DNA of 23,191 bases, from NCBI GenBank assembly GCA_023257955.1, contig JALRAY010000009.1, positions 1 through 23,191 of the forward strand. The letters run 5' to 3'. This stretch comes from Amoebophilaceae bacterium (GTDB lineage: Bacteria; Bacteroidota; Bacteroidia; Cytophagales; Amoebophilaceae). Shown here one piece after another: positions 16,811 to 23,191 of the stretch. The notes under the pieces are model-generated. The model was not told the origin of the DNA, did no database searches, and saw only the letters and a list, made by a program, of their open reading frames with translations. A program made the position numbers and the translations under genes. The first letter of the stretch is position 1, and each line of letters starts with the position of its first letter.

Positions 16811-17752
16811 ATGAATATTTATTCCTATATCGCTAAACGTTTGTTATATACCATCCCTATTCTCTTAGGGGTATGTTTACTCATCTTCTTAATCTTTAAT
16901 GTAGTTGCGGGCGATCCTACGCCTATGTTATTAGGCAAACACGCTACTGCTAAACAAATGGCTGCATTGCGGCATGAGTTAGGGTTAGATAAATCTTGGT
17001 TCATTCAATACCTAGATATCCTCAAGTCCGCTTTTACGCTTGACTTTGGCAGGTCTTGGTTTAGCAAGCAGCACATTGCATCTATGCTACAAACGGGGAC
17101 TGTTATTTCCCTGACCTTAGTTGTGCCCACCTTATTCATCAGCCATTTGATAGCTATTGTATTGGCACTACTAGCTGCTTATAAGCGAGGTAAATTCGTG
17201 GATAAAGCCATGGTAATAGTCACCGTGATGTTAATGAGCATTTCCGCGCTTACCTATATCTTATTTGGGCAGTGGCTATTTGCCTATAAGTTAGGTTGGT
17301 TTCAAGTAGCTGGCTATACCCCTAGTTTTCCAGAAGTGTTATCTTACATCACGTTACCTTGTTTGATATTAATCATATTAAACATTGGGGCAGATATGCG
17401 TTTTTATAGAACGGTAATCTTGGATGAAATATATCAGGATTATGTACGTACTGCTAGAGCTAATGGAATACCGGAGTGGGTTATTCTGGGTAAGCATGTA
17501 CTTAAAAATGCCATGATCCCTATCGTTACCAATTTTATGTTTCAAATCCCTGCTTTGCTCTTTGGCACTATCTTAGTTGAAAGCTTTTTTGGAATACCAG
17601 GATTAGGAGGCATTCTACTGCAAGCGATCAACAATTCCGATTTCCCCATCATCAAAGCTATGACCATACTATCTGCTATGTTTTACATTGTTATCAATTT
17701 AATAACAGACATACTCTACACATGGCTAGATCCACGCATCAAATTATCTTAA
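16811..17752 (+). CDS. oppB: Oligopeptide ABC transporter permease OppB
   Basis: One of two inner-membrane permeases of the peptide importer; 313 residues from ATG 16811. A TTG seven codons earlier (16790) is less likely. The N terminus AKRLLYTIPILLGVCLLIFLI is the typical first helix of the DppB/OppB family. It is followed by GDPT, the LRHELGLDKSWFIQYLDIL stretch and LDFGRSWFS. Further helices are evident, and the cytoplasmic EAA loop that docks to the ATPases reads DYVRTARANGIPEWVILGKH. The end, ITDILYTWLDPRIKLS, matches the family. oppC starts 7 bases after the stop, so oppB-C-D-F is one operon (gaps of 7, 3 and 19 bases). The operon is separated from oppA by an orphan gene and an SDR pseudogene. 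Confidence 0.94.
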   Translation: MNIYSYIAKRLLYTIPILLGVCLLIFLIFNVVAGDPTPMLLGKHATAKQMAALRHELGLDKSWFIQYLDILKSAFTLDFGRSWFSKQHIASMLQTGTVISLTLVVPTLFISHLIAIVLALLAAYKRGKFVDKAMVIVTVMLMSISALTYILFGQWLFAYKLGWFQVAGYTPSFPEVLSYITLPCLILIILNIGADMRFYRTVILDEIYQDYVRTARANGIPEWVILGKHVLKNAMIPIVTNFMFQIPALLFGTILVESFFGIPGLGGILLQAINNSDFPIIKAMTILSAMFYIVINLITDILYTWLDPRIKLS

Positions 17753-17759
17753 CAACTTC

Positions 17760-18620
17760 ATGGAGCGTTTATCACCGCAATCTACTGGATTAACTTTTTT
17801 ACAACGTTTGGCAAAAAACAAGCTCATTACAGGGGCTTTGGTAATTGTTTTGGCGTATATGGTTGTAGCCGTACTAGCTCACTGTCATCTGATAGCAAGT
17901 GACTGGAATGTGAGTGTCGGAGAAGCGTATGAAGCCCCTAGTATGCGGCATTGGTTTGGTACTGATATTTTTGGCAGAAGTGTGGCAGCTAAAATTATCA
18001 AAAGTACTGAAACGGCGATGAGCGTTGGCTTGGTAGTAAGCCTGATAGCCATTGTTATTGGCGTAGTATTAGGTGCTTTGGGAGGTTACTTCGGTGGTAA
18101 GATAGATGCATTCGTTGTATGGATTTGCGGTATCTTGGCAGCTATACCTGATATTATGTTGTTAATAGCGCTTACTTTCATTCTAGGCAAAGGCATTTTC
18201 TCTGTGTACATAGCCTTGGGGATGACAAACTGGGTGGATCTATGTAGACTCATACGCAGTGAAGTAATACGGCATAAGGATAAAGACTATGTACTGGCAG
18301 CTACCTCTGTAGGGGCAACGCATGCCCGTAAACTATGTAGGCATATTCTCCCCAATGTGCTACATATTGTCATTATTCAACTTTCTGCCATCTTCCAAGC
18401 TGCCATTAAATCCGAAGTAATTCTTTCCTATCTAGGTCTAGGGGTGAAAGATAGTCCCAGCTGGGGGGTGATGATTAATGACGCTAAGGTGGAGCTATTA
18501 AGTGGCATATGGTGGCAAATCACCTTTGCTACGCTATTTATGTTTTTGATCGTACTTGCCTTTAACATTTTGAGTGATGCATTACGAGATCTATTAGACC
18601 CTAAACTGCGAGGAAAGTAA
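17760..18620 (+). CDS. oppC: Oligopeptide ABC transporter permease OppC
   Basis: The second inner-membrane permease, which pairs with OppB to form the channel; 286 residues. A cytosolic N terminus leads to a first helix at ~23-43, a short periplasmic loop with HWFGTDIFGRSVAAKII (the family GTDxxGRD-like stretch), and further helices. The EAA loop is DYVLAATSVGATHARKLCRH, followed by ILPNV. The sequence ends in the usual LRDLLDPKLRGK. The ATG at 17760 fits the family start. It sits 7 bases after oppB and 3 bases before oppD, which suggests coupled translation. No lesions are seen. Confidence 0.94.
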   Translation: MERLSPQSTGLTFLQRLAKNKLITGALVIVLAYMVVAVLAHCHLIASDWNVSVGEAYEAPSMRHWFGTDIFGRSVAAKIIKSTETAMSVGLVVSLIAIVIGVVLGALGGYFGGKIDAFVVWICGILAAIPDIMLLIALTFILGKGIFSVYIALGMTNWVDLCRLIRSEVIRHKDKDYVLAATSVGATHARKLCRHILPNVLHIVIIQLSAIFQAAIKSEVILSYLGLGVKDSPSWGVMINDAKVELLSGIWWQITFATLFMFLIVLAFNILSDALRDLLDPKLRGK

Positions 18621-18623
18621 TAT

Positions 18624-19616
18624 ATGTTTGAAAAAATATTAAGTGTCGATAAACTAGTTACCCAATTAACAACCGAGTGCGGACCTGTTATACCTGTCAA
18701 TGAAGTATCATTTGATGTGTATAAAGGGAAAACATTAGGTATTGTAGGCGAGTCAGGTTCTGGTAAATCCATCACGGCTTTGTCAATCATGCGACTTGTT
18801 ATGCCCCCATTGGGCAATATTATGGGAGGCAATATTTGGCTTAATGATCAAAACTTACTGGAGTTGTCAGCTGCTGACATGCGCAAAGTACGAGGGAATC
18901 AAATCTCTATGATCTTTCAAGAACCGATGACTTCCCTCAATCCGGTTTTTACTATAGGTTCTCAGCTCAAAGAAACTATACAATTGCACCAAAATCTGAA
19001 TCCCAAAGCAGCACGCGCGCACGCTATAGAGCTATTGAACTTGGTAGGCATTCCGGCACCTGAAAAAAGAGTGGATGAATATCCCCATCAACTTTCGGGA
19101 GGCATGCGGCAGCGGGTAATGATAGCGATGGCATTATCTAGTAATCCACAAATTCTGATTGCGGATGAGCCTACTACAGCATTAGACGTGACAATACAAG
19201 CCCAAATCTTAGACCTTCTTTGTAAACTACAAGCAGAACTAGGCATGGGTATTATACTCATCACACACGACCTGGGTGTAGTAGCAGAAGTATGTCATGA
19301 AGTCGCTGTAATGTATTGTGGAAGAATTGTAGAAAAAGCTCCCGTTAAAGAACTATTTACAAATCCTCAACATCCTTACACACAAGGATTGTTATCATCG
19401 ATTCCTGCTTTAGAAGCAAGTAATAGCACAGGCCATAAACGTTTAGAAACTATCAACGGTTTAGTACCGTCCCTACATCAATTACCTGTTGGCTGTGTTT
19501 TTCAAGACCGTTGCGGTAATGTACAGCCCAATTGTAGAGGAGAACAAGGAAGTCCTGAGCTAGAAGAAAAGTATCCAGGACATTTTGCAGCATGTTTTTA
19601 TCCATTAGAAACATAG
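18624..19616 (+). CDS. oppD: Oligopeptide ABC transporter ATP-binding protein OppD
   Basis: One of the two ATPases that power import; 330 residues. Walker A is GESGSGKS (42-49), the Q loop lies in MIFQEPMTSLNP, the signature is LSGGMRQR (157-164), Walker B is LIADEPTTALD (D181, E182), and the switch histidine is in ITHDLGVV. The C-terminal oligopeptide/dipeptide extension carries the family cysteines in GCVFQDRCGNVQPNC and AACFYP. In some relatives such cysteines bind an iron-sulfur cluster; here that is only a possibility. It begins 3 bases after oppC and partners OppF, encoded next. Confidence 0.95.
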   Translation: MFEKILSVDKLVTQLTTECGPVIPVNEVSFDVYKGKTLGIVGESGSGKSITALSIMRLVMPPLGNIMGGNIWLNDQNLLELSAADMRKVRGNQISMIFQEPMTSLNPVFTIGSQLKETIQLHQNLNPKAARAHAIELLNLVGIPAPEKRVDEYPHQLSGGMRQRVMIAMALSSNPQILIADEPTTALDVTIQAQILDLLCKLQAELGMGIILITHDLGVVAEVCHEVAVMYCGRIVEKAPVKELFTNPQHPYTQGLLSSIPALEASNSTGHKRLETINGLVPSLHQLPVGCVFQDRCGNVQPNCRGEQGSPELEEKYPGHFAACFYPLET

Positions 19617-19635
19617 AAATAACTAACATCACCGT

Positions 19636-20640
19636 ATGGAAACAACCCCAAATCAATATTTATTAGAGGTACGTAATTTAACGAAGTATTTCCCCATTAA
19701 GCAAGGAATCTCCAACCGTCAGCAAGGGGCTGTACATGCCATTGATGGGGTAGATTTGTGTATCAAAAAAGGAGAGACATTAGGACTGGTAGGAGAATCT
19801 GGGTGTGGAAAATCTACGTTAGGAAAAACACTGTTACGACTGATAGAACCTACATCAGGTCAAATTATCTTTGATGGGGTAGACATTACCCAATTGAAGG
19901 AGAAAGAGTTGCGTGCTGCACGCAAGCACATGCAGATCATCTTTCAGGATCCTTATGGCGCACTTAACCCCAGAATGTCTATTCACGATATTCTTACAGA
20001 GCCTTTACAAATTCATAATATCTGTGCTAATGCACAAGAACGTACCAAAAGGCTCAAGGAGCTTTTAACATATGTGCAACTACCGCAAAGTGTCTTAAAG
20101 AAGTATCCCCATGAATTCTCTGGAGGCCAACGGCAGCGCATTTACATTGCTAAAGTATTAGCCGTAAACCCATCATTCATTGTTTGTGATGAATCTATTT
20201 CAGCGCTAGATGTATCTATTCAAGCGCAGGTCATCAACTTGCTGATGGATCTACAACAGGAGCTGGGACTGACATACCTATTCATTGCCCATGATCTAAG
20301 AGCGGTAGAATTTATCTCTCACCAAGTAGCCGTGATGTATTTAGGGAAAATTATCGAGCAAGCCACAGCGCATGATATTTACAAGAATCCACAACATCCT
20401 TATACCCAAGCATTGTTATCTGCGATTCCTAATCCAGATCCTAGTGCAAAGAAAAAACGTATTATCTTGCAAGGCGATGTCCCTAGCCCCATTAATCCAC
20501 CTTTAGGATGTCATTTTAACCCGAGGTGTTGGAAGGCTACAACGGTATGTCACAACGAATACCCCTCAGTAAGCCAATTAGATAACGCGCATTGGTTTAG
20601 ATGCCATCATCCGTTAACAGCAAGTAAAGATGCCGACTAG
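19636..20640 (+). CDS. oppF: Oligopeptide ABC transporter ATP-binding protein OppF
   Basis: The second ATPase of the peptide importer; 334 residues. It has Walker A GESGCGKST (53-61), the Q-loop stretch MQIIFQDPYGALNPR, the signature FSGGQRQR (161-168) and Walker B FIVCDESISALDVS. Walker B has DES rather than DEP, a change outside the catalytic Asp-Glu pair (185-186). The switch histidine is in IAHDLRAVE. The tail has the C-terminal peptide-transporter cysteines GCHFNPRCWKATTVC and FRCHHP. The gene lies 19 bases after oppD and closes the operon; no obvious terminator hairpin follows. OppD and OppF together complete the BCDF core, so the system is probably functional with oppA. Confidence 0.95.
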   Translation: METTPNQYLLEVRNLTKYFPIKQGISNRQQGAVHAIDGVDLCIKKGETLGLVGESGCGKSTLGKTLLRLIEPTSGQIIFDGVDITQLKEKELRAARKHMQIIFQDPYGALNPRMSIHDILTEPLQIHNICANAQERTKRLKELLTYVQLPQSVLKKYPHEFSGGQRQRIYIAKVLAVNPSFIVCDESISALDVSIQAQVINLLMDLQQELGLTYLFIAHDLRAVEFISHQVAVMYLGKIIEQATAHDIYKNPQHPYTQALLSAIPNPDPSAKKKRIILQGDVPSPINPPLGCHFNPRCWKATTVCHNEYPSVSQLDNAHWFRCHHPLTASKDAD

Positions 20641-20708
20641 GTCCCACATGCCTTGTTGCAATAATTTGTGTTATGTTAAATTATTGGACAGAATCATCTG
20701 TTTATAGC

Positions 20709-21086
20709 ATGAGTAAGCAAAATTATCATATTACAAAAGTCGATCAGTTACCTGATGAAGTAGTAAAGTTCATTGAGCTGGGGCACGTACAAGATGAAGC
20801 CAAGAGTGGTATTATCTGCGACTATAAAAAGTTTGCTTTAGTAGTCGAAAATAACGAGGGTGTAATAGTTGGTGCCTTGCAAGCCTATACGGCTTTTTCT
20901 GAAGTGTATGTTGATGATATCTGGATTTTTCCTGGTGCTCGTAAAAATGGTTTGGGACGAAAACTATTACAGGACCTGGAAAATCACTTTAAAGGCAAAG
21001 GCTACAATAACATTAACCTTGTCACAAGTCATTTTCAGGCGCCTGATTTTTATAGAAATGGAATAATGTATAAAACACTGCGATAA
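20709..21086 (+). CDS. GNAT family N-acetyltransferase, C-terminally short
   Basis: An acetyl-CoA-dependent acetyltransferase; the substrate is unknown. It has 125 residues from ATG 20709; an upstream ATG at 20673 adds 12 poorly fitting residues. Beta strands with VGALQAYTAF and VYVDDIWIFPGARKNGLGRKLL contain the acetyl-CoA loop RKNGLG (78-83). NINLVTSHFQAPDFYRNG is the usual C-terminal stretch. In intact relatives 20-25 more residues would follow the FY(K/R)xxGF motif with the last strands. Here the protein ends with GIMYKTLR, 20 bases from the convergent glmS end. I read it as a truncated, possibly inactive gene, but the acetyl-CoA site is complete, so activity cannot be ruled out. Confidence 0.7.
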   Translation: MSKQNYHITKVDQLPDEVVKFIELGHVQDEAKSGIICDYKKFALVVENNEGVIVGALQAYTAFSEVYVDDIWIFPGARKNGLGRKLLQDLENHFKGKGYNNINLVTSHFQAPDFYRNGIMYKTLR

Positions 21087-21106
21087 CTCAAGGATATATA
21101 GCAACC

Positions 21107-22942
21107 TTATTCAACTGTTACTGACTTCGCTAAATTCCGTGGCTGATCCACATCACAGCCTTTAGCTAAGGCTATGTGATAGGCTAAGAGCTGTAAAGGC
21201 AATACCGCCAGCAAAGGCACAAACGCTTCCTGCGTTGCGGGCACTTCTATGATATAATCCGCTAAGCTACGCACCTGCTGATCTCCTGCCGTAACAATGG
21301 CAATGACTTTCCCCTTTCTAGCTTTTACTTCCTGTATGTTAGTCAGCATCTTTTGATAGTGCTTGCCTTGCGTAGCGATACAAACCACGGGCATGTTGTT
21401 ATCTATCAGTGCAATGGGCCCATGCTTCATTTCTCCCGCAGGATAGCCTTCGGCATGGATGTAAGAAAGCTCCTTGAGCTTCAACGCCCCTTCCAGCGCT
21501 ACGGGATAGTTAGCGCCTCTACCTAGGTATAAAACGTTGGTAGCTTCATGAAAGGCAAGTGCAATTTCTTGTAAATTTTCTGTGGATTGTAACACCGCTT
21601 TGATTTGCGTAGGAATCTCAGCTAAAGCTTGCACCAAGTTCTTAAAAGTAGTTTCGGGAATCGTATTTCTGTTTTTGGCGATATAAAGGGCGAGCAGCAC
21701 CAAAACGGTTAGCTGCGTGGTAAACGCCTTTGTACTAGCTACACCTATCTCAGGTCCCGCATGCGTGTATATCCCTGCTTGTGTTGCTCTTGCTAAGGAA
21801 GAGGAAATGACATTACAGATACCTAACACCAGCACGCCTTGTTCTTGCGCCAACTGCATCGCCGCAAGGGTATCCGCCGTCTCCCCGGATTGCGAAATGG
21901 CCAAGATGATATCATCACGTTTGATGATGGGATTTCGATACCGAAATTCGGAGGCGTATTCTACCTGTACAGGGATGCGACACAACTCTTCAAAAATATA
22001 TTTCGCTACCATCCCCGCTAGTAAGGATGTGCCGCAAGCAATGATAGTTATTTTCGACGCATGGATGACTTGGCTGGCATATTGTTCAATACTGGGGAGG
22101 TTGATGATAGTCTTACTAACATCTAATCTACCTCGCATACAAGTTGCAATAGCATGCGGCTGCTCGAAGATTTCCTTGAGCATAAAGTGATCATAGTCTC
22201 CCTTGCCTACAACGTAGCGTCCCAGCGATAGATTTTCAATATGAAGTGTTACGGGCCCTGTATGCATGTTTTGCAAGGTTATTTCCCCATCCTGAATGGT
22301 TACCATTTCATCATCCTGAAGGTAACATACTTGCTCCGTATAGGTTGCAATAACATGCGGATCAGAGACAATAAAATATTCACCTTCTCCTATACCCACA
22401 GCAATGGGGCTTCCTCTTCTGGCGGCTATGAGTGTCTTGGGATAATCTTCAGATATAATCAAGATGGCATAGGCACCATCTACTTGCAGTAAGGCTGATC
22501 GTACTGCTTCTGATAACGTACATGCAGTTGAGACTTGTATGTCTTCTATCAAGTTAATGAGTACTTCGGTGTCTGTTTCGCTTTGGAAGGTATAGCCCTT
22601 GCTGCTTAAGTGTTGTTTGAGAGAGTAATAGTTTTCAATGATCCCATTATGCACGATAGCCAACTTACCGGACATGGAAAGCTGTGGATGCGCATTGATG
22701 TCGTTAGGTACACCATGGGTAGCCCAACGGGTATGCCCTATACCTATATGGCTATTTATTGTCTCGTTATGCACCGCAGATGCTAAAGCGTTAACTTTCC
22801 CCGCTTTCTTATAGACCTGCATTTTACCATTAAGCACCGCTATACCAGCGCTGTCATAGCCTCTATATTCTAAATCTTTTAACCCTTTTATAATAGTCGT
22901 AGCACTCTCGCGATGCCCTATATAGCCAATGATGCCACACAT
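21107..22942 (-). CDS. glmS: Glutamine--fructose-6-phosphate aminotransferase GlmS
   Basis: Makes glucosamine-6-phosphate from fructose-6-phosphate and glutamine, the first step to UDP-GlcNAc for cell-wall and surface sugars. At 611 residues it is full length. The N-terminal glutaminase starts MCGIIGYIG, with Cys2 as nucleophile after Met removal; HTRWATHG (70-77) and HNGIIENY (98-105) are glutaminase motifs. Two SIS (sugar isomerase) domains follow, with ACGTS (302-306) and SQSGETADT (350-358) in the first. The second has EGYPAGEMKHGPIALI and the terminal DVDQPRNLAKSVTVE. No glmS ribozyme is evident: only 49 bases separate it from the preceding minus-strand gene, suggesting co-transcription. 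It ends 20 bases from the convergent acetyltransferase gene. Confidence 0.97.
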   Translation of the reverse strand: MCGIIGYIGHRESATTIIKGLKDLEYRGYDSAGIAVLNGKMQVYKKAGKVNALASAVHNETINSHIGIGHTRWATHGVPNDINAHPQLSMSGKLAIVHNGIIENYYSLKQHLSSKGYTFQSETDTEVLINLIEDIQVSTACTLSEAVRSALLQVDGAYAILIISEDYPKTLIAARRGSPIAVGIGEGEYFIVSDPHVIATYTEQVCYLQDDEMVTIQDGEITLQNMHTGPVTLHIENLSLGRYVVGKGDYDHFMLKEIFEQPHAIATCMRGRLDVSKTIINLPSIEQYASQVIHASKITIIACGTSLLAGMVAKYIFEELCRIPVQVEYASEFRYRNPIIKRDDIILAISQSGETADTLAAMQLAQEQGVLVLGICNVISSSLARATQAGIYTHAGPEIGVASTKAFTTQLTVLVLLALYIAKNRNTIPETTFKNLVQALAEIPTQIKAVLQSTENLQEIALAFHEATNVLYLGRGANYPVALEGALKLKELSYIHAEGYPAGEMKHGPIALIDNNMPVVCIATQGKHYQKMLTNIQEVKARKGKVIAIVTAGDQQVRSLADYIIEVPATQEAFVPLLAVLPLQLLAYHIALAKGCDVDQPRNLAKSVTVE

Positions 22943-22991
22943 ATCAAAATTTTGTAACTATAAAATGATTAAAAAGAATTGGTGAAGTCTT

Positions 22992-23191
22992 TTAGGATAA
23001 CGATGCTATAATCTCTGGGATAGATCGTTCTGTGTTTTGAATTATATACGCATATTTCTGCGGATGCTGTCCTAATTCTTTATGATCAACTACATCTTTT
23101 GCCACAAATAATATGTTCCCAAATTTATCCTTATATGGTTCTAAGATGATCTCGGTGTCTTGTTGAGCTAATTTAACTTTTGTGATACCGG
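22992..23191 (-). CDS. 3' end of an unrecognised gene, runs off the window
   Basis: The last 65 codons and the stop (TAA, complement of 22992-22994) of a minus-strand gene whose start lies beyond the right edge. The visible end includes TEIILEPYKDKFGNILFVAKD, then HKELGQHPQKYAYIIQNTE and PEIIASLS. I do not recognise a family. The frame is open throughout and ends 49 bases before glmS, so it is likely part of the same operon. Confidence 0.6.
   Translation of the reverse strand, partial: GITKVKLAQQDTEIILEPYKDKFGNILFVAKDVVDHKELGQHPQKYAYIIQNTERSIPEIIASLS

Noticed and set aside
22943..22991. Possible glmS ribozyme upstream of glmS
   Set aside because: Only 49 bases separate it from the preceding gene, too short for the ribozyme, and it is not expected in this phylum.
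1..23191. CRISPR arrays, tRNA, rRNA or insertion-sequence transposases
   Set aside because: I looked in all spacers and saw no regularly spaced repeats, no tRNA cloverleaf or rRNA-like stretch and no transposase motif.

Overview
The window looks like a piece of a reduced, AT-rich genome from the Bacteroidota, most likely an intracellular symbiont of the Cardinium/Amoebophilus type (Amoebophilaceae). This is an inference. The grounds are: start codons preceded by A-rich tracts with no Shine-Dalgarno; a eukaryote-type U-box protein, a gene class reported from these symbionts; several broken or truncated genes; an oligopeptide importer; and short GC-rich palindromic repeats in otherwise AT-rich spacers.

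Layout. 1-474 is a spacer with palindromic repeats. 475-1434 is a U-box gene whose 5' part is split by two apparent frame breaks; another palindromic repeat follows at 1490-1532. Then come typA/bipA (1695-3509, with a terminator), mfd (3731-7099), a convergent M42 aminopeptidase (7234-8325, minus), and a 357-bp divergent spacer with possible regulatory dyads. dnaK (8683-10578, with a terminator), rplY/ctc (10704-11291) and the lipoprotein lytic transglycosylase mltA (11370-12443) follow. 12536-20640 holds a complete oligopeptide ABC transporter, oppA-B-C-D-F. Between oppA and oppB sit an unrecognised 495-residue exported or anchored protein (14378-15865) and a dead short-chain dehydrogenase (16019-16761). 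The right end has a shortened GNAT acetyltransferase, glmS on the minus strand, and the 3' end of an unrecognised minus-strand gene running off the window.

How the genes fit together. OppABCDF plus the M42 aminopeptidase suggest import of host peptides and their breakdown to amino acids, a plausible diet for an intracellular bacterium. GlmS feeds amino-sugar synthesis and MltA cuts murein glycan, so a cell-wall economy may persist. TypA, Mfd, DnaK and L25/Ctc are housekeeping or stress functions.

The most unusual locus is the U-box gene. Its upstream DNA encodes a lipoprotein-type signal peptide that would join a perfect lipobox if a single TA unit were added back to a TA repeat tract. The ancestral protein was therefore probably a lipid-anchored U-box protein. 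The present copy is either a decaying gene or one whose 5' end is switched off.
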